Below, piece after piece: positions 55,530-64,000 of a DNA stretch of 64,000 bases. Under the pieces are notes generated by a model. The model was given only the letters and a program-made list of their open reading frames with translations, did no database searches and was not told the origin of the DNA. Position numbers and translations under genes: made by a program. The DNA is from Wenyingzhuangia heitensis (GTDB lineage: Bacteria > Bacteroidota > Bacteroidia > Flavobacteriales > Flavobacteriaceae), in the NCBI RefSeq assembly GCF_011762155.1, contig NZ_JAASQL010000006.1, forward strand, positions 1 through 64,000, read 5' to 3'. Position 1 is the first letter of the stretch. Each line of letters opens with the position of its first letter.

Positions 55530-58001
55530 ATGAAGAGAATTTTATTATTTACATTGTTGTTAGTTATTGTTTTAAATACAAATGCTCAACGTATTTATAG
55601 ATACAATGATAATGGAAAAACAAGTACCAAAGAGTTTGATTTAATCGATACAAAGTTAGATTTAAGTTTTAATTTTAAGGATCAAACAGTAGATGGGGAA
55701 GCATGGATCCAATTAAAACCACATTTTGACAGTGCTAATAGTTTGCAATTAGATGCTAAAAAAATGAATATCTACGAAGTTAAATCTGATCATAAAGATT
55801 TAAAGTTTTACAATTCTGGAGAACATTTAAATATTGATTTTAGCAAAGTGTATACGAAGAACGACACTATCAATCTTTACATTAAGTACAAAGGAAACCC
55901 TAATAAAATACAGAATAAAGGAGGAGTTGCCATTACAGACAATAAAGGATTGTATTTTATAAATCCAAACGGATTGGATAAAACAAAACCTACAGAAATT
56001 TGGTCACAAGGAGAGCCTGAACAAAATAGCGCTTGGTTTCCTACTATAGACAAACCCAACCAAAAATCTACCCAACAAATTACATTAACAGTTCCTGCCA
56101 AATACAAAACATTGTCTAATGGTTTGTTAATTTCTCAGAAAGAAAATGCAAACGGTACTAGAACAGATGTATGGAAACAGAAATTACCACATGCTCCATA
56201 TTTGTTTTTTGTAGGAGTTGGAGAATTTGAAGTGATTAAAGAAGAGTGGAATGGTAAAGAGGTAAGTTATTATGTAGAGCCTTCTTATAAAGATACTGCT
56301 GCTGAATTGTTTAAAAACACTCCCGAAATGATTGAATTCTTTTCTAAAATAACAGGAATAGAATACGTTTGGGATAAGTATAGTCAAATGATTGTTCGCG
56401 ATTATGTAAGTGGAGCTATGGAGAATACTGGAGCTGTAATACATGCAGAGCAAGCTATGTTAAGCAAAGGAGAATTGTCTGAAAGAAATACTTGGGAAAC
56501 CGTAATTGCTCACGAATTGTTTCATCATTGGTTTGGAGACTTGGTAACTACAGAAAGCTGGGCAAATATTACAGTTAACGAATCTTTTGCAAATTACTCA
56601 GAATACTTGTGGTTAGAGCATAAGTACGGAAAAGATAGAGCAGAGGAGCATATGCTAAAAACCAAAGATGCATACTTAAATAAAAACCCTGATAGACTAA
56701 ATGAAAACTATGAAAAACATTTGGTAAGATACAATTACACAAAAAAAGATGATGTATTTGATGTGATTAGCTACAACAAAGGAGGGATGATTTTGCATAT
56801 GTTAAGAAACTACTTAGGAGATCAGAAATTTTTTGCAGGTTTACAGCATTATTTAACCATCAATAAATTTAAATCTGCAGAAGCACACCAATTGCGTTTG
56901 GCTTTTGAAGAAGTAACAGGAGAAGATTTAATGTGGTTTTTTAGCCAATGGTACTACAATAGCGGACATCCAAAATTAAAAGTAACGTTAGAAAAAGATT
57001 TATTAGCAGGAGAACAAAAAGTAAAAATTACTCAGTTAGAAAAAATATTTGATTTTCCTTTATCAATTGATGTATATACCAAAAAGGGGAAACAAAATTA
57101 CAAAGTGTTTGTAGATCAAAAAGAAAAAACATTCGGTTTTCCATATAGCGATGATATCAAACTGATTAAAATAAATTCAGACTATGTGTTATTAGCAGAA
57201 ATTGAAACACCGGAATTAACCACAGATGAGTTGATTTACCAATATAAAAACGTAGAACATTTTGTAGATAGAAAAGAAGCTTTAGAGTTATTAAAAGACA
57301 AACAAGAAGAAAAAGATGTCTTTAAAACATTTGAAGAAGCTATGGAAGATTCTTATGATGTAATTCAAGTATATGCAATAGAAAACATTAATCTATCGGC
57401 TAAATACACAAAAAAGAAAACCATTTCTAAAATAGAGAAATTAGCAAAAAATAAAAATCCTAATGTTGCAGCAGCTGCAATTTCTACTTTAGGAAAATTA
57501 ATTAATGTTGAGTATTTGCCTATTTTTAAAGAAAGCATAGAAAGTATATCTCCCAAAGTAAAAGGAAATAGTTTATTAGCCATGTATTATGTAGATAAGC
57601 AAACAGCTAAAGAATACGCTAACAAATTACCTAACGACATTAAAGATGTTATTTATGTTCCATTACTTAAAATGTATTTAGAAGACAGAAAAGAGGAACA
57701 TGTAACCTTTGTTGCTAAATATCTACTAACAGGAATGTATTTAATACAGGATGAAAAATTTAAAAAAGATTTTGAAGATGCTTTTGATTGGGTAGCAAGT
57801 ACCAGCAACGAAAGAGCCATAGAAGTACTAGTAGATGATTTTGTTGAAAAAGGACTTAGGTATAAAAAGTACAATTTTAATTACGAAGCCATTAGAGTGT
57901 TAAGAAGAGTTATAGAAAAGCAAAGAGAGGTTAAAAATTCTAATCAGACCAAATTGGTAGATCTTTTAGAGCAAGGAATTAGAAAACTTGCTATAGATTA
58001 A
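55530..58001 (+). CDS. M1 family aminopeptidase (secreted)
   Basis: The 823-residue zinc metallopeptidase has a signal peptide (about 1-19, LNTNAQ), the substrate motif GAMENTGAVI, the zinc site H328-E329-x-x-H332 (HELFHHWFGD) with the third ligand Glu in NESFANY, and a long C-terminal HEAT-like helical region (AAAISTLGKL). It trims N-terminal residues from peptides in the periplasm or outside the cell. It is the last gene of the GlmU-like/apt run and is convergent with the XRE regulator. Confidence 0.93.
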   Translation: MKRILLFTLLLVIVLNTNAQRIYRYNDNGKTSTKEFDLIDTKLDLSFNFKDQTVDGEAWIQLKPHFDSANSLQLDAKKMNIYEVKSDHKDLKFYNSGEHLNIDFSKVYTKNDTINLYIKYKGNPNKIQNKGGVAITDNKGLYFINPNGLDKTKPTEIWSQGEPEQNSAWFPTIDKPNQKSTQQITLTVPAKYKTLSNGLLISQKENANGTRTDVWKQKLPHAPYLFFVGVGEFEVIKEEWNGKEVSYYVEPSYKDTAAELFKNTPEMIEFFSKITGIEYVWDKYSQMIVRDYVSGAMENTGAVIHAEQAMLSKGELSERNTWETVIAHELFHHWFGDLVTTESWANITVNESFANYSEYLWLEHKYGKDRAEEHMLKTKDAYLNKNPDRLNENYEKHLVRYNYTKKDDVFDVISYNKGGMILHMLRNYLGDQKFFAGLQHYLTINKFKSAEAHQLRLAFEEVTGEDLMWFFSQWYYNSGHPKLKVTLEKDLLAGEQKVKITQLEKIFDFPLSIDVYTKKGKQNYKVFVDQKEKTFGFPYSDDIKLIKINSDYVLLAEIETPELTTDELIYQYKNVEHFVDRKEALELLKDKQEEKDVFKTFEEAMEDSYDVIQVYAIENINLSAKYTKKKTISKIEKLAKNKNPNVAAAAISTLGKLINVEYLPIFKESIESISPKVKGNSLLAMYYVDKQTAKEYANKLPNDIKDVIYVPLLKMYLEDRKEEHVTFVAKYLLTGMYLIQDEKFKKDFEDAFDWVASTSNERAIEVLVDDFVEKGLRYKKYNFNYEAIRVLRRVIEKQREVKNSNQTKLVDLLEQGIRKLAID

Positions 58002-58010
58002 ATATAAAAC

Positions 58011-58430
58011 TTAATTATTTTCGGAGTACTCTTTAAACGTCCCGTCTTTATAAAAAATAACAATCCTTTCAATTTTAGAAGGGGTTGTTTTTTTTTGTTC
58101 TTGTATCAAATCTTCATCTGTGTTTGTTAATTCATTTCCCTCAGTTTCTTTTTGATTAAATAGGGTGTTGCTAACAGCTTTGTCTATTGTTGTTGTGTTT
58201 TTTCTTTTTGGAAATGTATTTTTTCCATACAACAACCAATCCAAATCCACCTCTTTATAGGTGTCTACAATTTTTAACACAAACTCTAAGCTAGGTTTAT
58301 TTCTACCAGATAGTAAATGGGATATACTAGATCTCTGTACTTTAATATCATCTGCAAAAGTAGAGGCACTTAATCCGTAATGATTAAATACTTTATGTAA
58401 TCTGTCTATAAACGCTTCTTGATTTAACAT
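58011..58430 (-). CDS. XRE-family transcriptional regulator
   Basis: The 139-residue protein has an N-terminal helix-turn-helix (about 5-62, YGLSASTFADDIKVQRSSISHLLSG then NKPSLEFVLKIVDTYKEVDLDWLLYG) and an acidic, low-complexity tail. The C-terminal part has no clear ligand domain. Its own promoter region and that of the divergent M14 peptidase carry copies of GTTTACnnTTGTAA, so it probably represses both. Confidence 0.88.
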   Translation of the reverse strand: MLNQEAFIDRLHKVFNHYGLSASTFADDIKVQRSSISHLLSGRNKPSLEFVLKIVDTYKEVDLDWLLYGKNTFPKRKNTTTIDKAVSNTLFNQKETEGNELTNTDEDLIQEQKKTTPSKIERIVIFYKDGTFKEYSENN

Positions 58431-58479
58431 TGTAAACTTGTTGATTTATACAGTAAAAATAATCAATTTACATTTGTAA
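58428..58479. promoter_or_regulatory. Operator candidates at the XRE gene promoter
   Basis: ATTTACATTTGTAA at 58466-58479 and the partial dyad CATTGTAAAC at 58428-58437 (which covers the start codon) match the motif seen three times at 58686-58736. The rest of 58480-58680 shows nothing else recognisable. Confidence 0.5.
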
Positions 58480-58685
58480 TCAAAATATATAACACAATGA
58501 TGTTTTTAGCAGACTCATTTTATTAAAGCATCTAAACAACTTTACTTTAAGGTGTTTAAGTATCTCTTTTTTAAATACTTGAAACAAAATACCTGTAGTT
58601 TTTTAGACTGGTATGTTTTTGTGATAAAACAGCTTAAGGTGTGAAAGACATATTTGTCATTATGTAAACCACACAACAATCATCA

Positions 58686-58736
58686 GTTTACTTTTGTAAA
58701 TTACAATTGTAAACAAAACTTAGTTTACTTTTGTAA
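58686..58736. promoter_or_regulatory. Three-copy operator overlapping the M14 peptidase promoter
   Basis: GTTTACTTTTGTAA occurs at 58686-58699 and 58723-58736, with a copy in reverse orientation (TTACAATTGTAAAC) at 58701-58714. The two direct copies each contain TACTTTTG, a match to the -7 box, so a bound repressor would block the promoter. The second box ends 4 nt before the ATG. Confidence 0.6.
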
Positions 58737-58737
58737 C

Positions 58738-59793
58738 ATGAAAAAAACAGAATTAGATATTTTAGAAAAATGGTATGCGGCTAATTTTGAGAATAAATTA
58801 GTAGGTAGACGAATTTTATTAGAAGATATAGAGCCAATACTTAAAAAATTAAATACTCCTTTTAAGCTTGAAAAAATTGGGGATTCAGAAGAAGGAAAAT
58901 CTATTTATCAAGTTAAACTAGGTACAGGACCTAAGCGAATATTGTTATGGTCTCAAATGCACGGGAACGAAAGCACGGGAACCAAAGCACTGTTTGATTT
59001 GTTTAAATATATAAATGACTCAGAGCATACAAATACTTTTGTAAAGGATTTATTAGAAAAATGTACATTGGTTTTTATTCCTATGTTAAACCCAGATGGA
59101 TCTAACAACTTTACTAGAGTAAATGCTAATAATGTAGATTTAAATAGAGATGCTGTAGATTTAAAAGCAAAAGAAAGTATTTTGTTAAGGCATATACTAG
59201 ATAGTTTTAATCCTCAGTTTTGTTTTAACCTACATGATCAAAGAACTATATTTAATGTAGAGGGCTATAATAATCCAGCAACAATTTCTTTTCTAGCTCC
59301 TTCTATAGATATAGAAAGAACTTTAACAAAAGGAAGAAAAGAAACGATGGCAGCTATTGTAGCTATGAATTCTGTATTACAACAAATTATACCTAACCAT
59401 GTAGGTAGGTATACTGATGAATTTTATCCTACTGCTACCGGAGATAACTTTCAAAAGCTAGGACACAACACTATTTTAATAGAAGCAGGTCATTATAAAA
59501 ATGATTATGATAGGGATATTGTACGTAAATTTAACTTTTATGCACTGCTTAGTGGTCTAGAATACTTAGTTTATAACGATACATATACCAATTATGAACC
59601 TTATTTTGAAATTCCGAACAATGGAAAGCAAAATTATGACCTTATTATTAGAAATTTAAAAACAGACAACAACAAGGTCTCTTCTGTTGCTTTTCAGTAT
59701 GAATATGAGGTAGTTAACAATAAATTAGTAAGTAAATTAGTAGAGTATCAAAGAGGGGATTTGGAAAAATTTTACGGCTATCAGGAATTTTAG
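58738..59793 (+). CDS. M14 family (carboxypeptidase-like) metallopeptidase
   Basis: The protein of about 351 residues has the M14 zinc ligands in WSQMHGNESTG (H and E), then NVDLNRDA, the third His in FNLHDQ, and EAGHYKNDYDRD near the catalytic Glu position. M14 enzymes remove C-terminal residues or cut peptidoglycan stems and related amides. There is no signal peptide, so it acts in the cytoplasm or is exported otherwise. The frame is open from 58654, but the promoter and operators lie inside that extension, so the ATG at 58738 is chosen. Confidence 0.85.
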   Translation: MKKTELDILEKWYAANFENKLVGRRILLEDIEPILKKLNTPFKLEKIGDSEEGKSIYQVKLGTGPKRILLWSQMHGNESTGTKALFDLFKYINDSEHTNTFVKDLLEKCTLVFIPMLNPDGSNNFTRVNANNVDLNRDAVDLKAKESILLRHILDSFNPQFCFNLHDQRTIFNVEGYNNPATISFLAPSIDIERTLTKGRKETMAAIVAMNSVLQQIIPNHVGRYTDEFYPTATGDNFQKLGHNTILIEAGHYKNDYDRDIVRKFNFYALLSGLEYLVYNDTYTNYEPYFEIPNNGKQNYDLIIRNLKTDNNKVSSVAFQYEYEVVNNKLVSKLVEYQRGDLEKFYGYQEF

Positions 59794-59858
59794 TTTATAT
59801 TATCGTTAAGAATCCCTATATTTAGTTTGTAATTATGCAATAGAATTTTAAAATATTG

Positions 59859-59866
59859 TATTTTTG
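59859..59866 (+). promoter_or_regulatory. Promoter -7 box (TATTTTTG) of the Lrp/AsnC gene
   Basis: The box matches TAnnTTTG 40 bp before the ATG at 59907. Confidence 0.5.
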
Positions 59867-59906
59867 TCACTTGTAAAAATTATAGAAAGTAAAGTACTCA
59901 TTAGCC

Positions 59907-60386
59907 ATGAAAAAACATCATTTAGACGAAATAGATCATCAAATATTAGATACGTTGATCGAAAATGCAAGAACACCTTTTACCGATATTGCTAAAAAAT
60001 TATTAGTGTCTGCAGGAACCATTCACGTACGTGTAAAAAAAATGGAAGATGAGGGAATCATAAAAGGATCTACATTAACATTAGACTACGAAAAAATGCA
60101 ATATAATTTTATTGCTCACGTAGGTTTATTTTTAGAGAGCAGCTCAAAAATTAGAGGTGTATTACAATCTTTAGAAGATATTCCAAATGTAACAGTAGCC
60201 TATATTACTGCAGGAAAATATAATATTTTCTGTAAAATTAGAGCTAAGGATACCAACCAAGCAAAAGATATTATTTTTCAAATAGATGATATTGATGGGG
60301 TTAGAAGAACCGAAACCATGATCTCTATGGAAGAAAGTATAAACGATAAGAAAAGAATGATGCACGCAATTTTTAAGGATTATTAA
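59907..60386 (+). CDS. Lrp/AsnC family transcriptional regulator
   Basis: The 159-residue protein has an N-terminal HTH (IDHQILDTLIENARTPFTDIAKKL then GTIHVRVKKMEDEGIIKGS) and a C-terminal RAM/ACT-like domain (AYITAGKYNIFCKIRAKD) that binds amino acids in this family. It is a single gene with its own promoter and terminator; the target genes are unknown. Confidence 0.93.
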   Translation: MKKHHLDEIDHQILDTLIENARTPFTDIAKKLLVSAGTIHVRVKKMEDEGIIKGSTLTLDYEKMQYNFIAHVGLFLESSSKIRGVLQSLEDIPNVTVAYITAGKYNIFCKIRAKDTNQAKDIIFQIDDIDGVRRTETMISMEESINDKKRMMHAIFKDY

Positions 60387-60407
60387 TTGTTATTGTTCTT
60401 TGTAAGG

Positions 60408-60443
60408 AAACACCTTGGTAAGCAACTACTAAGGTGTTTTTTT
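60408..60443 (+). terminator. Terminator of the Lrp/AsnC gene
   Basis: A 9-bp outer stem (60408-60416 with 60431-60439) is followed by T7. Confidence 0.82.
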
Positions 60444-60462
60444 ATACACTGTATTTACACCT

Positions 60463-61647
60463 ATGACTCACATACCTAAAAAGGTTATAATAAATTCTAC
60501 AACTTGTTTTACATACTCTTTTAACTTAAAGAGCTTAGAGAATGATTGGAATCAAGTTGGTATTCCCAATATATATTTACAACCTGCTTATTTAAACGCG
60601 TTGGAAAATAGTATTTTGTCAGATATTATTTTTATCTATGTTATTGTTTATCAAAATAACAAACCTGTTGGAGTCTTGTATTTTCAATGGATTCACGTAG
60701 GAACCGATTTTTTTAATCAAAAAAAATTTCCCAATGAAATTCATTCTAAAATAACAGCTCGTATTTTAAAAAGTGTCAACGGAAATTTATTACTCTGCGG
60801 TAACTTTTTTGCTACGGGTACACATGGTTTTTATTTTACCTCTAAATTATCTCCAAAAACAATTCCGTTACTAATTAATAAATTAAAAGTTGAATTGTGT
60901 GCCGTTAAAAACACATCAAAACTTAAATTTATCATGGTAAAAGAATTTTGGCTAGATCAAGAAATCAAAATTCAAAAAGAACTGTGTCAAAAAAATGCTC
61001 GTTTTCAAATAGACGTTAACATGATTTTAGAAATTCATAAAGAATGGACTTCTTTTGATAATTATTTAGCTTTTATGGTGACCAAGTACAGAACCAGAGC
61101 TAAAAGTGTATTCAAAAAAACAGAGGGTATTGTTGTACAAAATTTTACAGCAAATGATATTAAAACACATGCAAACACCATTCATCAATTGTACAATTCG
61201 GTTTTAGAAACAGCCAGCTTTAATATGGTACGTTTGTCTGTAGATAGTTTTTATCAACTAAAAATAAATTTAAAAGAGAAGTTTATTTTTACAGGTTATT
61301 TTAAAGATCATCAACTAATAGCTTTTAGCACAGCCTGTTTAAACAACCATTATTTAGATGCTAATTTTGTAGGGATTAATTATCAAATAAATCAAACATT
61401 GCCTATATACCAAAGAATTTTGTATGATTATGTAAAACTTGCTATTCATAAAAAAGTAATCGAATTAAGATTGGGTAGAACAGCCGAAATTATGAAAAGT
61501 TCTTTAGGAGCCATTCCTAAAGAAATGAATTTATACATAAAACACACCAATCCGTTGTTACACCTTGTTTTAAAACCTTTAACAGAGTATGTAACACCTA
61601 GCAATTATGAGATAAGAAAGCCTTTCAAAAAAAGTTATTACTCATAA
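60463..61647 (+). CDS. FemAB/BioF2-like GNAT acyltransferase
   Basis: The 394-residue cytoplasmic protein has the layout of BioF2-like (FemAB-related) acyltransferases: an N-terminal half with NKPVGVLYFQW, a Lys/Arg-rich linker (KYRTRAKSVFKK) and a C-terminal GNAT half with the substrate strand FSTACLNNHYLDANFVGI and LRLGRTAEIMKSSLGA. Such proteins often modify lipids, peptidoglycan precursors or surface polymers. The substrate is unknown. Confidence 0.78.
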   Translation: MTHIPKKVIINSTTCFTYSFNLKSLENDWNQVGIPNIYLQPAYLNALENSILSDIIFIYVIVYQNNKPVGVLYFQWIHVGTDFFNQKKFPNEIHSKITARILKSVNGNLLLCGNFFATGTHGFYFTSKLSPKTIPLLINKLKVELCAVKNTSKLKFIMVKEFWLDQEIKIQKELCQKNARFQIDVNMILEIHKEWTSFDNYLAFMVTKYRTRAKSVFKKTEGIVVQNFTANDIKTHANTIHQLYNSVLETASFNMVRLSVDSFYQLKINLKEKFIFTGYFKDHQLIAFSTACLNNHYLDANFVGINYQINQTLPIYQRILYDYVKLAIHKKVIELRLGRTAEIMKSSLGAIPKEMNLYIKHTNPLLHLVLKPLTEYVTPSNYEIRKPFKKSYYS

Positions 61648-61715
61648 AATCCATTTTAATACCATATTTATTGCTAAAAGTGGAGTAATAATTTCGTAGA
61701 ACTTTAAAAACTGCG

Positions 61716-61723
61716 TAGTTTTG
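61716..61723 (+). promoter_or_regulatory. Promoter -7 box (TAGTTTTG) of the helicase gene
   Basis: The box matches TAnnTTTG 19 bp before the ATG at 61743. Confidence 0.5.
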
Positions 61724-61742
61724 CAAAACTCACAAAGAATAT

Positions 61743-63260
61743 ATGGAAGTAGAAGAAAATAAAAAGGTCAAAAAAGGAAAACAATTATACGACTATCAAA
61801 AAGAAAATATTGATAAAGTATTTGATAAAATTGAAAAAAAACCTGACAACTATAACTTGGTATTTCAGCTACCTACTGGAGGAGGGAAAACCGTTATTTT
61901 TTCTGAAATTGCAAGACGTTTTATAGAAGAATCTAAAAAAAAGGTTTTAATACTAACACATAGAATAGAATTAAGTAGTCAGACTTCTAAAATGTTGGCT
62001 GAATTTGGAGTTGCTAACAAAGTAATTACAAGTGATGTAAAATCCTTAGACGATCAGGATGAGTTTATGTGTTTTGTTGCTATGGTAGAAACACTAAAAA
62101 ATCGATTGAATGATGATTTACTAGACATGCAAGATGTGAGCATGGTTATTATTGATGAGGCTCACTATAACTCTTTTAGAAAATTATTTAAATATTTTCA
62201 GAATTGCTTTATTTTAGGAGTAACCGCAACACCATTAAGCTCTAACATAAAGTTACCAATGAACGAAATTTATGATGAGTTGTTGGTAGGGGAACCTATT
62301 ACAACTTTAATAGATAGAGGTTTTTTGGCCAAAGCAACAACCTATACTTTTGATGTTGCCCTTGGTGGGTTAAAAGTGGGAATAAATGGTGATTATACCG
62401 TAAAATCTTCTGATGATTTATATTCTAGTAACCTAATGCAAGACAAGCTTTTACATGCTTATGTAGAGCAGTCTTTAGGAAAGAAAACCTTAATTTTTAA
62501 CAATGGTATTAACACCTCTTGGCATGTCTATGATACTTTTAAGGCAGCAGGTTACGAAAATGTTCGTCATCTAGATAATACTTTTTCTAAACAAGAAAGA
62601 AGCGAAATATTACGTTGGTTTAAAACAACACCAGATGCTATTTTAACATCGGTAAGTATTTTAACAACAGGATTTGATGAACCTAGTGTGGATACTATTA
62701 TTTTAAATAGAGCTACAAAATCTATCACACTTTATTACCAAATGATTGGTCGTGGATCTCGTGTGTTTAAAAATAAAAAAACGTTTAATGTAATTGATTT
62801 AGGAAATAATGCAGCTAGATTTGGTTTGTGGAGTGCACCTATCAATTGGAAACGTATCTTTAAATCACCAGACTATTATTTAGATAATTTAATTAATGAC
62901 GAAGAAATAGAACGTCAGTTTATTTACGAAATGCCAACAGAGGTAAGGCAAAAATTTAAAAATTCTACAGATATTACTTTTAAAGTAAAAGAAGAATATG
63001 AAAAGGCAATAAAACGCGGAATTAAATCTAAAATAGTTTTAGATAAGTCTGTAGAACAACACGCACAAATGTGTTACGAGAACGCCGAAGATGTTTTTGA
63101 TGCTAGAGATTTAGCTATTTTGTTAGATGATGATATTAAAGATAGAATTAAAAAATATTCTCATTACATGATAAAAAGTACCAAAAACTATATTATGTGG
63201 TTGGAAGAAGATTACAAAAGAAAATTAAACACTTCTATCAACATGAAGTTTAAAGAATAA
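61743..63260 (+). CDS. DEAH-box superfamily 2 helicase (UvsW/Res-like)
   Basis: The 505-residue ATPase has motif I PTGGGKT (44-50), motif II DEAH (138-141), motif III GVTATP, and C-terminal motifs including QMIGRGSRVFK (VI). The pattern fits repair-type helicases and the Res subunit of restriction systems, but no methylase, specificity gene or nuclease domain is nearby, so a repair or recombination role is more likely. The C-terminal 130 residues are unassigned. Confidence 0.87.
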   Translation: MEVEENKKVKKGKQLYDYQKENIDKVFDKIEKKPDNYNLVFQLPTGGGKTVIFSEIARRFIEESKKKVLILTHRIELSSQTSKMLAEFGVANKVITSDVKSLDDQDEFMCFVAMVETLKNRLNDDLLDMQDVSMVIIDEAHYNSFRKLFKYFQNCFILGVTATPLSSNIKLPMNEIYDELLVGEPITTLIDRGFLAKATTYTFDVALGGLKVGINGDYTVKSSDDLYSSNLMQDKLLHAYVEQSLGKKTLIFNNGINTSWHVYDTFKAAGYENVRHLDNTFSKQERSEILRWFKTTPDAILTSVSILTTGFDEPSVDTIILNRATKSITLYYQMIGRGSRVFKNKKTFNVIDLGNNAARFGLWSAPINWKRIFKSPDYYLDNLINDEEIERQFIYEMPTEVRQKFKNSTDITFKVKEEYEKAIKRGIKSKIVLDKSVEQHAQMCYENAEDVFDARDLAILLDDDIKDRIKKYSHYMIKSTKNYIMWLEEDYKRKLNTSINMKFKE

Positions 63261-63294
63261 TAAAAAAGCCATCTATAAAAAGATGGCTTTTTTA
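63261..63294 (+). terminator. Terminator of the helicase gene
   Basis: A perfect 14-bp stem (63261-63274 with 63281-63294) has a 6-nt loop and T run. Confidence 0.88.
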
Positions 63295-63365
63295 TTATTC
63301 AATATTTCTGTTCAGGGTTATCATATGTTAAATTATAATTACATTTTATCCATTGGTCTATTATA

Positions 63366-63398
63366 TTGTCATTATAACAAAAAAAGAATTTATTTTTG
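63366..63398 (+). promoter_or_regulatory. Promoter of the OmpA-family lipoprotein gene
   Basis: TTG (63366-63368), 22 nt, then TATTTTTG (63391-63398), 22 bp before the ATG. Confidence 0.6.
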
Positions 63399-63420
63399 CG
63401 AAACAATAAAAAATATAACC

Positions 63421-64000
63421 ATGAAGAAAATTTTTAGAAATTTAGTTTTAGTTTGTTTAAGTACAAGTATGTTTGTTGGATGTTCTAGCATGAACAACAC
63501 AACCAAAGGAGGTCTTTTTGGAACAGGTGCTGGAGCTGCAATAGGTGCTGGTATTGGTGCTTTAATTGGAGGTAAAAAAGGAGCTGCAATTGGTGCTATT
63601 GGTGGTGCTGCTGTTGGAGGAACTACAGGAGTTATTATTGGTAAAAAAATGGACAAACAAGCCGAAGAATTAAGAAATTCTATTCCTGGTGCTCAAGTAT
63701 ATAGAGTTGGTGAAGGAATTGATGTTGTTTTTGATAAAGATTCTGGAATCTATTTTGGATCTAATGCAACTAATATTAATGCTGATACAAAAAATGTGTT
63801 GTCTAAATTGGCAGAAGTATTACAAAAATACCCAGAGACAAATTTATTTGTTACTGGACATACAGATTCTGACGGAGCTGAATCTTATAACTTAACGTTG
63901 TCAAAAAACAGAGCTCAAGCTGTTGCAAACTATTTACAAACTTTAGGAGTACCTTCAGATAGGTTTACTGTTAAAGGAGAAGGTGAATTGTTACCAATTG
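63421..64000 (+). CDS. OmpA-family lipoprotein, YiaD-like (truncated by the window edge)
   Basis: This plus-strand frame runs from an ATG to the window edge with no stop. It has a lipobox (MFVGCSSMN, Cys21), a glycine-zipper region (about 30-75, GAGAAIGAGIGALIGG), and an OmpA peptidoglycan-binding domain with FVTGHTDSDGAESYNLTLSK and NRAQAVANYL. The minus-strand frame over the same bases is only the shadow of the Gly/Ala repeats. It probably ties the outer membrane to the cell wall. Confidence 0.9.
   Translation, partial: MKKIFRNLVLVCLSTSMFVGCSSMNNTTKGGLFGTGAGAAIGAGIGALIGGKKGAAIGAIGGAAVGGTTGVIIGKKMDKQAEELRNSIPGAQVYRVGEGIDVVFDKDSGIYFGSNATNINADTKNVLSKLAEVLQKYPETNLFVTGHTDSDGAESYNLTLSKNRAQAVANYLQTLGVPSDRFTVKGEGELLPI

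Noticed and set aside
61743-63260. Restriction or phage-defence system around the DEAH helicase
   Set aside because: No nuclease, methylase or other defence gene is nearby, and it has its own promoter and terminator.
63390-63656. Minus-strand Pro/Ala-rich frame near the right edge
   Set aside because: It is the antisense of the Gly/Ala glycine-zipper region of the OmpA-family lipoprotein.
63689-63895. Plus-strand Leu/Ile-rich frame near the right edge
   Set aside because: It is an out-of-frame shadow inside the OmpA-family gene, which continues to the window edge.

Overview
The window looks like a chromosomal segment of a marine-type member of the Flavobacteriaceae (Bacteroidota). The evidence is the low G+C content, secreted proteins whose signal peptides end in ...AQ or ...SQ, the absence of Shine-Dalgarno sequences, and many promoters of the Bacteroidota type (TTTG, about 17-22 nt, then TAnnTTTG). 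The gene set also fits: a GlmU-like fusion protein, HYC_CC_PP and AraC/CusA copper genes, and imelysins. The genus cannot be fixed from the sequence alone. Nearly all the DNA is ordinary coding sequence. There is no rRNA operon, CRISPR array, prophage or intact insertion sequence.

Layout. 1-7 kb: the start of a secreted protein cut by the window edge, a tyrosine recombinase with a TTG start, and an RND tripartite efflux operon (adaptor, pump, TolC). 7-11 kb: a YitT transporter, proC, a class I aminotransferase, a small conserved-looking protein and a DUF1573 protein. 11-16.7 kb: valS, a lipoprotein, an aldo/keto reductase and a secreted protein made of two copies of one module. 16.9-20.9 kb: a compact methionine-sulfoxide repair operon (msrB-msrA-GNAT-selO) facing a secreted thioredoxin-like protein. 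21-25.3 kb: a zinc-ribbon/SDR fusion without the usual catalytic tyrosine, a truncated haemoglobin, two tandem paralogues, a Ca2+/Na+ exchanger, a 50-residue gene and a tRNA-Arg(ACG). 25.5-31.2 kb: a large lipoprotein with one haem motif, a GH31 protein that most resembles alpha-1,4-glucan lyase, and a YihY/BrkB protein.

31.2-42 kb is a complete copper (or silver) resistance island: a HYC_CC_PP protein, CusA, CusC, an AraC regulator with a CxxC metal site, the CopA P-type ATPase, a CusB adaptor with metal-binding ends, and an HMA lipoprotein. CopA would move metal out of the cytoplasm, and the small metal-binding proteins and CusBAC would carry it across the periplasm and out. 42-49 kb is an iron locus: imelysin, a dihaem DUF1111 oxidoreductase and a second imelysin, facing feoA-feoB and a small Cys-rich FeoB partner. 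The intergenic region between them holds a possible short terminated transcript and a hairpin-rich feoAB leader.

49-64 kb: a dicarboxylate/amino-acid symporter, two universal stress proteins, guaB, a GlmU-like protein, apt, an M1 aminopeptidase, an XRE regulator with a cluster of GTTTACnnTTGTAA sites between it and an M14 peptidase, an Lrp/AsnC regulator, a FemAB/BioF2-like acyltransferase, a DEAH helicase, and an OmpA lipoprotein cut by the right edge.

The most unusual items are the tRNA-Arg with an apparent A19-U56 swap, the glucan-lyase-like GH31 protein, the SelO/Msr operon, the Tyr-less zinc-ribbon SDR, the repeated operator next to the XRE regulator, and the feoAB leader region. No wholly new multi-gene system could be shown from sequence alone.
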